A DNA stretch of 33,333 bases from Gemmobacter aquatilis (lineage in GTDB: Bacteria > Pseudomonadota > Alphaproteobacteria > Rhodobacterales > Rhodobacteraceae). Position numbers and translations under genes: made by a program. The stretch spans positions 1 to 33,333 of the forward strand of contig NZ_FOCE01000018.1 in the NCBI RefSeq assembly GCF_900110025.1, in the 5' to 3' direction. Positions within the stretch are counted from its first letter, which is position 1. Every line of letters begins with the position of its first letter. The notes under the pieces are model-generated. The model saw nothing but the letters and a program-made list of their open reading frames with translations, was not told the DNA's origin and did no database searches. Positions 16,648 to 24,622 of the stretch are shown one piece after another.

Positions 16648-17217
16648 ATGAGCAAATCAACACAATCCGTGATCTCACGGCGTGGCATTCTGGGTGTGTT
16701 CGCTGCGACGGCTGTTGTTGCAGCGCCGACCTATTCCAATGCGTTCGGGCTGTTGCGGGGGGCGGGCGATGTGCGCCGCGTCCGCATGTATTCGGGCCGT
16801 ACCGGCGAAAGCATGGATACGATCTACTGGGTCGAAGGCAAATACATCAAGGAAGTGCTCACCGAGGTGAATCACTTCATGCGCGACTGGCGCACGGACC
16901 AGAGCAAGACGATGGACCCGCGCACGCTGGACATCATGGCCGCTTCACATCGGCTGCTGGATGTGTCGGAACCTTTCATGCTGCTGTCGGGCTATCGCAG
17001 CCCGCAGACCAACGCGATGCTGCGGTCCAAATCGGGCGGCGTTGCCAAACATTCTCTGCACATGGTGGGCCAGGCAGCGGACCTGAGGCTGAAATCGCGC
17101 TCGGTCGGCCAGATGGCCCGCGCAGCCGAGGCTTGCGCCTCTGGCGGGGTTGGCCGCTATTCCGGGTCGAATTTCGTGCATATGGATTGCGGTCCGGTGC
17201 GCCACTGGGGCGGCTGA
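16648..17217 (+). CDS. Tat-exported DUF882 / YcbK-like M15-type peptidase
   Basis: 189 aa. A twin-arginine signal is visible (SRRGILGVFAATAVVAAP, R11-R12), so the protein is probably exported folded with its metal. The domain (about 40-189) carries the zinc-site pattern of the M15/VanY-like group: H138 and D145 in SLHMVGQAADL and H178 in FVHMD. Related proteins are predicted peptidoglycan peptidases. Its divergent pairing with an L,D-transpeptidase fits a cut-and-cross-link pair in wall remodelling, which is inference. A strong terminator follows directly. Confidence 0.92.
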   Translation: MSKSTQSVISRRGILGVFAATAVVAAPTYSNAFGLLRGAGDVRRVRMYSGRTGESMDTIYWVEGKYIKEVLTEVNHFMRDWRTDQSKTMDPRTLDIMAASHRLLDVSEPFMLLSGYRSPQTNAMLRSKSGGVAKHSLHMVGQAADLRLKSRSVGQMARAAEACASGGVGRYSGSNFVHMDCGPVRHWGG

Positions 17218-17237
17218 TCGTTACAAACCAGCGAAAC

Positions 17238-17263
17238 AAAGGGCGCCTGCTGGCGCCCTTTTT
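17238..17263. terminator. Terminator after DUF882, overlapping the rlmE stop
   Basis: AAAGGGCGCC (17238-17247) and GGCGCCCTTT (17252-17261) form a 10-bp stem with a TGCT loop, giving five Ts on the plus strand. A-rich sequence on the left makes it usable for leftward rlmE transcripts too. Its last base touches the rlmE stop codon. Confidence 0.85.
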
Positions 17264-18009
17264 CATTCAGCGTCCGGTTCTTGCCCAGTTTCGGCAGCCC
17301 GGCCCCGAAAGCCCATCGCCACCACGAATTTCTCGGAACTGTCAGACCGGCTGGCCGGGGGTTTGACATTGGCAACCTTCTTGAAGTTCCGCTTCAACAT
17401 GGCATTCATCTCGTTTTCCGCCCCGCCCGCCAGAACCTTGGCGACAAAGGTGCCATCTTCGGCCAGCACGTCAAAGGCAAAGGCCAGCGCCGCCTCGACC
17501 AGAGCGATGATACGCAGGTGATCGGTGCCCTTGTGCCCCGAGGCGGCGGCAGCCATGTCGCTCATCACCACATCAGCCTCGCCGCCCAGCCAGCCCTTGA
17601 CCAGCGCATCGGCATCGTTCGACAGGAAGTCGAGCTGATGGATCTCGGCCCCGGCGATCGGCTCCACCTCTTGCAGGTCCACGCCCAGCACAGTGCCAAC
17701 CGGCTTTTTCGGGTTCTGGCCAAGCGCGTTCACCCGCTCCACCGCCACCTGGCACCAGCCGCCCGGCGCGCAGCCCAGATCGACGACCCGCGCACCGGGC
17801 TTCAGAAAGCCATAGCGTTCGTCCAGTTCCAGAATCTTGTAGGCGGCACGACCACGAAAGCCCTCGCGCTTGGCGCGCTGGACATAGGGGTCGTTCAACT
17901 GCCGCTCCAGCCACAGCGTGGACGAGAGCTTGCGCCCTTTGGCGGTCTTCACCCGCACGCGCAGTTCGCGCTGGCCGCGGCCAGAGGTGTTCTTGGGCGG
18001 TGTCGTCAT
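17263..18009 (-). CDS. rlmE: 23S rRNA 2'-O-methyltransferase RlmE (FtsJ)
   Basis: 248 aa. Methylates U2552 (E. coli numbering) of 23S rRNA with SAM during late 50S assembly. The SAM motif is [11 protein letters not shown] (76-86). The catalytic K-D-K-E set is visible: K58 in RAAYKILE, D151 in VMSDMAA, K191 in FVAKVLAGG and E226 in DSSEKFVV. It is longer than the E. coli protein (about 209 aa), with extra basic and acidic tails at both ends. The start overlaps the ppx/gppA stop by four bases. Confidence 0.95.
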   Translation of the reverse strand: MTTPPKNTSGRGQRELRVRVKTAKGRKLSSTLWLERQLNDPYVQRAKREGFRGRAAYKILELDERYGFLKPGARVVDLGCAPGGWCQVAVERVNALGQNPKKPVGTVLGVDLQEVEPIAGAEIHQLDFLSNDADALVKGWLGGEADVVMSDMAAAASGHKGTDHLRIIALVEAALAFAFDVLAEDGTFVAKVLAGGAENEMNAMLKRNFKKVANVKPPASRSDSSEKFVVAMGFRGRAAETGQEPDAE

Positions 18010-19145
18010 GCGTAAGGTCCATCTTCCAGAACGCCATCGGCGCTCATCTGAGCATATAGCAGCCCCTCGCGCAGACCGCGATCCGCAACCGACAGACGGT
18101 CGGTCGGCCAGATGCGCATCAACGCCTGCAGAATCGCCGCGCCCGACATGATCAGGGCGTGCCGGTCGCGCCCGATGCGCGGATCGGTGCGGCGGCCCTC
18201 GGGGCCAAGGGAAAGGTAGTCGCGGATCACCGAGTCGATCTGGTCTGACGACATGCGCAGCCCGTCCACCTTGGTGCGGTCATAGCGGCGCAGCCCCAGA
18301 AAGCTGGCCGCAACCGTGGTCACCGTGCCGGAGGTGCCGATGATCTGGAACCCCGCGCGCGGGTTGTCGGCATTATAGGGCGAGAAACTGGCGAGGTTTT
18401 CCTCGAAGAACCAGCTCATCAGCGCAAAGCGCGCTGCATCATCATCGACATCGCCGAACTGATCCTTCAGCGTCGCGACGCCCAGCGGCACGGAGATCCA
18501 GTCCACCACCCGCGCGGCGGGCAAATCGCCATGCGCGGTGAAGCCGGCATGCAGCCGCATGATGGCGCGCGGGCGATCTTCGGGCGGCACTGCCGACAGG
18601 TCGATCCAGACCAGTTCGGTCGAGCCACCGCCAATATCGACAACCAGCAACTGTTCGGTGCGTGGCGACACCAGTGGCGCGCAGGAAATCACCGCCAGTC
18701 GCGCTTCTTCTTCCGGCGCGATGATCTCCAGCGCCAGCCCGGTCTCGCGCCGCACCTGCCGCATGAAATCGCGGGCATTGCGGGCGCGGCGGCAGGCCTC
18801 GGTCGCAACCAGACGCATCCGGGTGACACCGTGCTTTTCGATCTTCTTCTGACAGATGCGCAGTGCCTGAATCGTGCGCCCCATCGAGGCACGCGACAAC
18901 CGGCCCGAGGCTTCCAGCCCCACGCCCAACTGGACAGTTTTCGAGAAACTGTCCACGACCTGAAACTGACTGCCCCGCGGTTGGGCAATCAGCATCCGGC
19001 AACTGTTCGTGCCCAGATCAAGTGCCGCATAAAGATGCGGACCCGCCGGGCTTTGGCGAGGGGGAGACGGTTCGACCGCGCCCGCCCCGACGGGGGCAAA
19101 CATCTGCGGGATCGCGTCCTCCCCTCGGGGACGCTCGGGCGTCAT
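18006..19145 (-). CDS. Exopolyphosphatase / pppGpp phosphohydrolase family
   Basis: 379 aa from the ATG at 19145, which has GGAGG seven bases upstream. Ppx/GppA members split terminal phosphate from polyphosphate or convert pppGpp to ppGpp. ASKHA-fold motifs are visible: [14 protein letters not shown] near residue 42, [17 protein letters not shown] mid-protein and [16 protein letters not shown] later. It lacks the long C-terminal HD-like domain of E. coli Ppx (513 aa), as is common in alphaproteobacteria. The first 35 residues are Pro-rich and probably disordered. Co-transcribed with rlmE. Which substrate it prefers cannot be read from sequence. Confidence 0.9.
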   Translation of the reverse strand: MTPERPRGEDAIPQMFAPVGAGAVEPSPPRQSPAGPHLYAALDLGTNSCRMLIAQPRGSQFQVVDSFSKTVQLGVGLEASGRLSRASMGRTIQALRICQKKIEKHGVTRMRLVATEACRRARNARDFMRQVRRETGLALEIIAPEEEARLAVISCAPLVSPRTEQLLVVDIGGGSTELVWIDLSAVPPEDRPRAIMRLHAGFTAHGDLPAARVVDWISVPLGVATLKDQFGDVDDDAARFALMSWFFEENLASFSPYNADNPRAGFQIIGTSGTVTTVAASFLGLRRYDRTKVDGLRMSSDQIDSVIRDYLSLGPEGRRTDPRIGRDRHALIMSGAAILQALMRIWPTDRLSVADRGLREGLLYAQMSADGVLEDGPYA

Positions 19146-19425
19146 GCTGCGCCCTCCATAGGTGGTTATCCCCAAACTAGTGCCTCTCCCCCCCTCGCGC
19201 AAGCGCCGATCCCGGGCCTGCCGTGCCACAGCCTGCAAGATGAGAAAAACTCATGCAGGACATGTATCTTTTTCCGATAGATCCCCCTCCCGCGCCCGGC
19301 GCGGGCCAGCTAGAAGGGCGGCATCACAGCGCTGTCGCTCCCTGTCTGCTGAATGTCGAAAACCGACACCGGGCGGGCACGGGCGACGCATAGAACGGAT
19401 CCATCGTCACAGGGGGAATCAGCCG
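19146..19425. promoter_or_regulatory. Divergent region between ppx/gppA and the one-carbon cluster
   Basis: 280 bases with no credible gene. It should hold the promoter of the 19426-24592 cluster and that of ppx/gppA. A compact GC palindrome (CCCGCGCC 19289-19296, GGCGCGGG 19298-19305) lies inside. No cobalamin riboswitch core was recognised, although one might be expected for a corrinoid cluster. Confidence 0.35.
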
Positions 19426-19728
19426 GTGCCAGAAGTTACCATCGTCTATTGGCGCGACATTCCGGCCCAGGTCATCGTGGGCAAGGGCCGCCGCGCCGCG
19501 AAGGTGCAGTTGCCGGAACGCTTTGAACAGGCCATCGACCGCTGTGCCATGAAGGTGGGGGCCAAGGATGCCGACGCCTATCTGGCAGAGTGGAGCAAGG
19601 CCCCCCCCTATGAGGTCGAGGGCGAGGCGGAAGAGGTCGCAAAGACCGAGGCCGCCCGTCTGGATGCCACCTATGACACCGCGCGCCTGAAAGCGCTGAT
19701 CGAATCCGAGGGCCGGGCCGTCTCCTGA
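19426..19728 (+). CDS. Small protein of the 'virulence factor' family (PF13769-like)
   Basis: 100 aa from a GTG at 19426 with GGGGGAA eight bases upstream. It opens PEVTIVYWRDIPAQVIVGKG, the recognisable start of a family that databases label virulence factor, then a helical acidic middle. In Rhodobacterales I recall this small protein beside methylenetetrahydrofolate reductase and corrinoid-linked methyltransferase genes, as here. A role as accessory to the methyl-transfer pathway is more likely than virulence; its biochemical function is unknown. First gene of the cluster, 36 bases before the next. Confidence 0.8.
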   Translation: MPEVTIVYWRDIPAQVIVGKGRRAAKVQLPERFEQAIDRCAMKVGAKDADAYLAEWSKAPPYEVEGEAEEVAKTEAARLDATYDTARLKALIESEGRAVS

Positions 19729-19764
19729 CCGGAGCGCCCTGCCCCATTGCCGAGGAGCCGCCCC

Positions 19765-20682
19765 ATGGCGCTGTTCAACTTCCGCCGCGACACCACGCCC
19801 GCCACGCCGGATGCCGAGCTGGAGGCGTTCCTCAGCGGCTATTCCATCGAGGTGATGCCCCGCACCGCCGAAAAGGTCGAGGATTTCCGCGCGCTGCTGC
19901 CCAAGGGCACCCGCGTCTACATCGCCCATATCGAGGGCACGCCGATTGCCGAGATGGTGGCAACCGCCAAGCGCCTGGCTCTTGAAGGCTTTCCGGTGAT
20001 GCCGCATTTCCCGGCCCGCATCATCCCGGATCGCGCCACGCTGGCCGACTGGCTTGCCCGCTACAAAGGCGAGGCTGGCGTCGATCAGGCGCTGCTGCTG
20101 GGCGGCGGCGTCAACACCCCGGCGGGTGAATTCGACAGTTCGATGCAGTTGATCGAAACCGGGCTGTTCGACGGGTTCAAGCGGCTGCATGTGGCAGGCC
20201 ACCCCGAGGGCAACCGCGACATCGACAAGGACGGCTCTGACCGGATCGTGATGCAGGCGCTGAAGTGGAAACAGGCGTTTTCCGAACGGACAGACGCAAA
20301 AATGGCCATCGCCACCCAGTTCTGTTTCGAGGCAGAGCCAGTGATCGCCTGGGTCAATGCGCTGAACGCCGCCGAGGTGAAGCTTCCGGTGCATATCGGG
20401 GTGGCAGGCCCGGCCAAGCTGCAGACGCTGATCAAATTCGCCATTTCCTGCGGTGTCGGCGCCTCGCTGCGCGTGCTGCAAAAGCGGGCGATGGATGTGA
20501 CCAAGCTGCTGGTGCCCTACGAGCCGACCGAGTTCGTCTCGGCTTTGGCCGCGCACAAGGCACAGAACCCGGATTTTGGCATCGAATCCGTTCACTTCTT
20601 CCCCCTCGGCGGCATCAAGACCAATGCCACCTGGGCCACCGACCATGGCGGCGCCGCGGGCGTTCCGTCCCATCAGGCATAA
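19765..20682 (+). CDS. Methylenetetrahydrofolate reductase-like protein
   Basis: 305 aa from an ATG with AGGAG seven bases upstream. Reads as a TIM-barrel flavoprotein of the MetF family. Visible segments are TRVYIAHIEGTPIAEMVATA, FPVMPHFPARII, LLLGGGVNTPAG and LPVHIGVAGPA, matching barrel strands that bind FAD and folate. It is clearly diverged from the biosynthetic metF, so no symbol is used. In the company of a methyl-folate methyltransferase and a corrinoid activator, it probably runs methyl-THF to methylene-THF during methyl-group oxidation, but direction is inference. Confidence 0.85.
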   Translation: MALFNFRRDTTPATPDAELEAFLSGYSIEVMPRTAEKVEDFRALLPKGTRVYIAHIEGTPIAEMVATAKRLALEGFPVMPHFPARIIPDRATLADWLARYKGEAGVDQALLLGGGVNTPAGEFDSSMQLIETGLFDGFKRLHVAGHPEGNRDIDKDGSDRIVMQALKWKQAFSERTDAKMAIATQFCFEAEPVIAWVNALNAAEVKLPVHIGVAGPAKLQTLIKFAISCGVGASLRVLQKRAMDVTKLLVPYEPTEFVSALAAHKAQNPDFGIESVHFFPLGGIKTNATWATDHGGAAGVPSHQA

Positions 20683-20692
20683 GGATCAGACC

Positions 20693-21673
20693 ATGACCCG
20701 GACCGTAATCGAATCGAAAACCAAGACCGTCATCATCGGCTTTGACGAACCCTTCTGCGTGATCGGCGAACGCATCAACCCGACCGGCCGCAAGAAGCTG
20801 GCGGCCGAGCTGGAGATGGGCAATTTTGAAACCGTGCTGAAAGACGCGCTGGAACAGGTCGCCTGCGGGGCGAATGTGCTGGATGTGAACTCGGGCGCCG
20901 TCTTCACCAACAAGATGGCCGAAGACCCGCGCTATGCCGACAACAACTTCGTCGAACCGCCGCTGATGCGCGCGCTGATCGAAGCGATTCAAGGCGTGGT
21001 CGATGTGCCGCTCTGCATCGACAGCTCGGTGCCTGCTGCGCTGGAAGCGGGCCTTGCCGCCTGTGAGGGGCGTCCGCTGCTGAACTCGGTCACCGGCGAG
21101 GAAGAGCGTCTGGAGCTGGTGCTGCCGCTGGTGAAAAAATACAACGTGCCGGTGGTGGCGATTTCCAACGACGACACCGGCATCTCGCCCGACCCGGATG
21201 TGCGCTTTGCGGTGGCGAAAAAGATCGTGCAGCGCGCCGCCGATTTCGGCATCCCGGCGCATGACATCGTGGTGGACCCGCTGGTCATGCCGGTGGGCGC
21301 CATGTCCAGCGCCGGGCAGCAGGTGTTCGCGCTGGTGCGCCGCCTGCGGGATGAACTGGGCGTGAATACCACCTGTGGCGCCTCGAACATCTCGTTCGGC
21401 CTGCCGCAGCGCCATGGCATCAACGCAGCCTTCCTGCCGATGGCGATCGGCGCAGGCATGACCTCGGCCATCATGAACCCGGTGCGTCAGGTGGAAATGG
21501 AGGCGATCCGTGCCGCCAACATGCTGATGAACCACGATGCCAATGGCGGCGAATGGATCCGCTTCTCCAAGGTGATCGAGGCGGTGGAGGCCGGGGCGAG
21601 CTTTGCCGAAGCAAGTGCTGCGCAATCCTCGGCTACGTCGGGCCGCCGCGGTGGGCGCCGCTCGCGCGGCTGA
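20693..21673 (+). CDS. Methyltetrahydrofolate:corrinoid methyltransferase-like protein
   Basis: 326 aa from the ATG at 20693 (AAGGA just upstream). A pterin-binding TIM barrel of the MetH/AcsE/MtgA group: FCVIGERINPTGRKKL near the N-terminus, ANVLDVNSG, VPLCIDSS, VVAISNDDTG and CGASNISFGLPQRHGIN are visible. It would move a methyl group between a corrinoid protein and tetrahydrofolate. The Ser/Arg-rich C-terminal tail (last about 20 residues) is likely disordered. Ten bases separate it from the reductase, so they are one operon. The corrinoid partner is not encoded in the window. Confidence 0.88.
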   Translation: MTRTVIESKTKTVIIGFDEPFCVIGERINPTGRKKLAAELEMGNFETVLKDALEQVACGANVLDVNSGAVFTNKMAEDPRYADNNFVEPPLMRALIEAIQGVVDVPLCIDSSVPAALEAGLAACEGRPLLNSVTGEEERLELVLPLVKKYNVPVVAISNDDTGISPDPDVRFAVAKKIVQRAADFGIPAHDIVVDPLVMPVGAMSSAGQQVFALVRRLRDELGVNTTCGASNISFGLPQRHGINAAFLPMAIGAGMTSAIMNPVRQVEMEAIRAANMLMNHDANGGEWIRFSKVIEAVEAGASFAEASAAQSSATSGRRGGRRSRG

Positions 21674-21689
21674 TAACCGTTTTTTAACT

Positions 21690-21713
21690 ATGGGAGGGCT
21701 ACGGTCCTCCCAT
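21690..21713 (+). promoter_or_regulatory. Hairpin that buries a start codon
   Basis: ATGGGAGG (21690-21697) and CCTCCCAT (21706-21713) pair perfectly around an 8-base loop. The ATG of the next gene begins at 21712, so its first two bases lie in the stem, and the only GGGAGG ribosome-binding sequence is locked in the other arm, about 16 bases away. Folding would hide both. Possible translational control; an unusual arrangement. Confidence 0.5.
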
Positions 21714-21939
21714 GACGCAGATCTCCCGCACCACCGCCCCCCAGCCCTGGATCGACCTGATCTTTGCCGCGAAATCGGCGCAAGGCGGTGTGATCCGCCG
21801 CAGCATCGGCTGGGTCGATCGGGAAATCGGGCGGGACCGCTTTCTTTACGAGGTGCGCCGCCGCGGCTTCCATCTGATCATGGCGGGCGACCAGTTCGTG
21901 ATCGTCTGCGACCCACGCCCGATCCAGATCGTGTTCTGA
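21712..21939 (+). CDS. Conserved small protein, unknown function (75 aa)
   Basis: A compact 75-aa soluble protein with a Trp-Ile start (PQPWIDLIFAAKSAQGG), a basic centre (VRRRGFHLIMAGDQFVIVC) and an Ile/Val-rich end. I recall similar short proteins in Rhodobacteraceae, some carrying an implausible phosphoribosylanthranilate isomerase label; it is far too short for that enzyme. It lies in line with the one-carbon genes, 38 bases after the methyltransferase. Its start codon is embedded in a hairpin and its stop touches the first palindrome of the downstream array. Confidence 0.7.
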   Translation: MTQISRTTAPQPWIDLIFAAKSAQGGVIRRSIGWVDREIGRDRFLYEVRRRGFHLIMAGDQFVIVCDPRPIQIVF

Positions 21940-22039
21940 CTGATTTCCTGCGAAAATCAGTGTTCTCGCGTTTTCTGCGAAAACTCGCCAAAAGATCTTT
22001 CGCAGAAAGATCGCCGGTTTGATTCTTCGCAGAAGAATC
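21939..22039. repeat. Array of four short palindromes with about 27-bp spacing
   Basis: Four hairpins share the core TTCTGCGAA or its complement TTCGCAGAA. Unit 1: 21939-21961, 10-bp arms with one mismatch around TGC. Unit 2: GTTTTC-tgc-GAAAAC, 21970-21984. Unit 3: GATCTTTC-gca-GAAAGATC, 21994-22012. Unit 4: GATTCTTC-gca-GAAGAATC, 22021-22039. Centres fall at 21950, 21977, 22003 and 22030. Units 1-2 have TGC loops and 3-4 GCA loops, so the array is itself roughly dyad-symmetric. Arms differ between units while staying self-complementary. It follows a stop codon; no T-tract. Confidence 0.85.
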
Positions 22040-22148
22040 GATCTTGTAACCCACAAGGACGCAACCGGGGCGCAATCTGCCGCGAACAGGCATTGCAGCC
22101 CGCCTGCCGCAGCCTAGAAATGCTCAGGCGGCCAGAATGGGGACAGGG

Positions 22149-22559
22149 ATGACACGCCCGGTATCGGTAAATATGGCAGATCGTCCCGAAGACACATGGG
22201 ATGATCCGGCCAGAGGCACGCTCCGGTGGAAGACGCTGATCTCCGCCGGGCTGACCCCCAGCGAAAGCCTTGTCTGCGGTGTGGCGCTGATGCGACAGGG
22301 CGAGCACTTCGCCCTGCATCACCATGCCGAGCCTGAAATCTATTTCGGGCTGGAGGGCGAAGGCACAGTGATGATCGACGGCATCCCGCACCGCCTCGCC
22401 CCTGGCATCGCCCTTTACATCCCGGGCAATGCCATTCATGGCGTGCCCGAAACGCAAGAGCCGTTGCGCTGGTTCTACACCTTCGCCCGCAACTCTTTTG
22501 ACGACATCGACTATCACTTCGAACCCGTTCAACCGGGCCCGGACAAGAGGCAGACATGA
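22149..22559 (+). CDS. Single-domain cupin protein
   Basis: 136 aa from the ATG at 22149 (GGGG six bases upstream; 22137 is an alternative giving 140 aa). A one-domain cupin with a complete metal site: H57, H59 and E63 in the first motif (GEHFALHHHAEPEIYFGLEG) and H97 in the second (IPGNAIHGVPE). Such cupins include DMSP lyases (DddW/DddQ/DddL) and many small dioxygenase- or isomerase-like enzymes. The DMSP lyase idea is attractive beside a C1 pathway, but no lyase-specific residue can be claimed. Its stop overlaps the RACo start (ATGA), so it works in the same operon. Confidence 0.85.
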   Translation: MTRPVSVNMADRPEDTWDDPARGTLRWKTLISAGLTPSESLVCGVALMRQGEHFALHHHAEPEIYFGLEGEGTVMIDGIPHRLAPGIALYIPGNAIHGVPETQEPLRWFYTFARNSFDDIDYHFEPVQPGPDKRQT

Positions 22560-24592
22560 CAGAAGACGCGCTGGTGATCTTTACTCCCTCGGGCAAACGC
22601 GGACGTTTCCCGCTTGGCACCCCGGTGCTGACCGCCGCCCGGCAACTCGGCGTCGATCTCGACAGCGTTTGTGGCGGGCGGGGCATCTGTTCCAAATGCC
22701 AGATCTCGCCCGGCTACGGCGAATTTCCCAAATTCGGCATCCATGTCGATGACGAGGCGCTGACGGAATGGAATGCCGTCGAGGAGCGCTACAAGTCCAA
22801 GCGCGGCATGCTGGATGGGCGGCGGCTGGGCTGTCAGGCCCAGGTGATGGGCGATGTGGTGATCGACGTGCCGCCCGAAAGTCAGGTGCACAAGCAGGTC
22901 ATCCGCAAATCGGCGACCCAGCGCGACATCGTGATGGATCCGGCCACCCGGCTTTTGTACATCGAAGTTGCCGAGCCGGACATGGAAGAACCCTCGGGCG
23001 ATTTCGAACGGGTGGTGCAGGCGCTGCGCGAGCAATGGCAGGTAGACGCGGTGGAGGCCGATCTGGCGCTTCTGCGCCGGTTGCAGCCGGTGCTGCGCAA
23101 GGGGGCGTGGAAGATCACCGTGGCGCTGCACAAGGGCAACCACGATGCCCGCCACCGCATCCTTGAAATCTGGCCGGGCTTCCATGAGGGCGGGATCTAC
23201 GGGCTGGCCATCGACCTTGGGTCCACCACCATCGCGGCGCATCTGTGCGATCTGCGCGACGGCGCGGTTCTCGCCTCCTCTGGCCTGATGAACCCTCAGA
23301 TCCGCTTTGGCGAGGATCTGATGTCGCGCGTCAGCTATGCGATGATGAACCCCGGCGGCGATGTGGAGATGACGCGCACGGTACGCGAGGCGATCAATGC
23401 GCTGGCCGCCACCATTGCCGCCGAAGCCCATGTCGCCGAAGCCGATATTTTCGAACTGGTCTTCGTCTGCAACCCGGTGATGCACCACCTGCTGCTGGGC
23501 ATCGACCCGGTGGAGCTGGGTCAGGCCCCCTTCGCGCTGGCCACCTCGGGCAGCCTGTCCCTGCCCGCCCGCGATCTGGATCTGACCCATGTCAGCCGCG
23601 CGGCGCAGGTCTATGTGCTGCCCTGCATCGCGGGCCATGTCGGCGCCGATGCCGCCGCCGTGGCGCTGAGCGAGGCGCCCGACCAATCCGAAGACATGGT
23701 GCTGATCGTCGATGTCGGCACCAATGCCGAGATTCTGCTGGGCAACAAGACCCGCGTTCTGGCCTGTTCCAGCCCTACCGGCCCGGCCTTTGAAGGCGCG
23801 CAGATCAGTTCCGGCCAGCGTGCCGCCCCCGGCGCCATCGAACGGGTGGAGATCGACGCTGTCACCAAGGAGCCGCGTTTCAAGGTGATCGGCTGTGATC
23901 TGTGGTCCGACGATCCGGGCTTCGCCAAGGCGACCGAGGCCAGCGGCATCACCGGCATCTGCGGCTCGGGCATCATCGAGGCGGTGGCCGAGATGCGCAT
24001 GGCGGCAATCGTCGATGGCTCTGGCCTGATCGGCAGCGCCGATCAGGTGGGCACGCCGCGCTGCCGGGCCGAAGGCCGCACCAACAGCTATCTGCTGCAT
24101 GACGGCGCTGCCGAGGGCGGGCCGGTGATCTTTGTCACCCAGACCGACATCCGCGCCATCCAGTTGGCGAAATCGGCGCTTTACGCCGGGGCGCGGCTGC
24201 TGATGGATACGATGGGGATCGACAAGGTGGAGCGGATCACCCTTGCCGGGGCCTTTGGCGCCCATATCAGCCCGAAACACGCCATGGTGCTGGGCATGAT
24301 CCCCGATGCGCCGCTGGAAAATGTCACCAGCGCGGGCAATGCCGCGGGCACCGGCGCGCGCATCGCGCTGTGCAACCGCGCCGCCCGCGATGCCATCGAG
24401 GCGACGGTTCACAACATCCACAAGGTCGAAACCGCCATCGAGCCGCGCTTTCAGGAGCATTTCGTCAATGCCAATGCGATCCCCCATGCGGTGGACCTGT
24501 TTCCGCATCTGGCAGGGATCGCAGATCTGCCGCAGGTCAGCTACAACACCTCCGGGGCCGGATCGGAAGGGCGCCGTCGCCGCAAGGGGTGA
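22556..24592 (+). CDS. Reductive activator of corrinoid proteins (RACo-like, ferredoxin plus ASKHA)
   Basis: 678 aa. The N-terminal [2Fe-2S] ferredoxin domain (about 1-100) has C39, C45 and C48 in SVCGGRGICSKCQI and a fourth, C93, in RLGCQAQV. A linker region (about 100-210) leads to the DUF4445/ASKHA domain with IDLGSTTIAAHLCD, VLIVDVGTNAEILLGN and GSGIIEAVAEM motifs for ATP. Such proteins use ATP to drive electron transfer that returns Co(II) to the active Co(I) state in corrinoid methyltransferase systems. It is a normal full length. Its presence implies a corrinoid methyltransferase that is not in the window. Confidence 0.9.
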   Translation: MTEDALVIFTPSGKRGRFPLGTPVLTAARQLGVDLDSVCGGRGICSKCQISPGYGEFPKFGIHVDDEALTEWNAVEERYKSKRGMLDGRRLGCQAQVMGDVVIDVPPESQVHKQVIRKSATQRDIVMDPATRLLYIEVAEPDMEEPSGDFERVVQALREQWQVDAVEADLALLRRLQPVLRKGAWKITVALHKGNHDARHRILEIWPGFHEGGIYGLAIDLGSTTIAAHLCDLRDGAVLASSGLMNPQIRFGEDLMSRVSYAMMNPGGDVEMTRTVREAINALAATIAAEAHVAEADIFELVFVCNPVMHHLLLGIDPVELGQAPFALATSGSLSLPARDLDLTHVSRAAQVYVLPCIAGHVGADAAAVALSEAPDQSEDMVLIVDVGTNAEILLGNKTRVLACSSPTGPAFEGAQISSGQRAAPGAIERVEIDAVTKEPRFKVIGCDLWSDDPGFAKATEASGITGICGSGIIEAVAEMRMAAIVDGSGLIGSADQVGTPRCRAEGRTNSYLLHDGAAEGGPVIFVTQTDIRAIQLAKSALYAGARLLMDTMGIDKVERITLAGAFGAHISPKHAMVLGMIPDAPLENVTSAGNAAGTGARIALCNRAARDAIEATVHNIHKVETAIEPRFQEHFVNANAIPHAVDLFPHLAGIADLPQVSYNTSGAGSEGRRRRKG

Positions 24593-24622
24593 CTTCTGCA
24601 ACCCGTGCCCTAAGTCCTGCCC

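Noticed and set aside
19146-19425. Looked for a cobalamin riboswitch before the corrinoid cluster
   Set aside because: No B12-box or matching multi-stem core was recognised by eye; only a short GC palindrome is present.
19324-20673. 449-codon minus-strand frame over the MetF-like gene
   Set aside because: Shadow; the plus strand has a good ribosome site and recognisable barrel motifs.
21712-21939. Label as phosphoribosylanthranilate isomerase
   Set aside because: At 75 aa it is about a third of a TrpF barrel and has none of its motifs; the label would be a propagated error.
21939-22039. Repeat array considered as a CRISPR
   Set aside because: Units are short palindromes with differing arms and only 6-13 bases between them; no constant repeat with unique spacers and no cas genes.
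22529-24601. 690-codon open frame antisense to the RACo gene
   Set aside because: A shadow caused by high GC in the third codon position of the plus-strand gene; composition (His/Arg/Gly-rich) resembles no protein and the plus-strand frame has clear domains.
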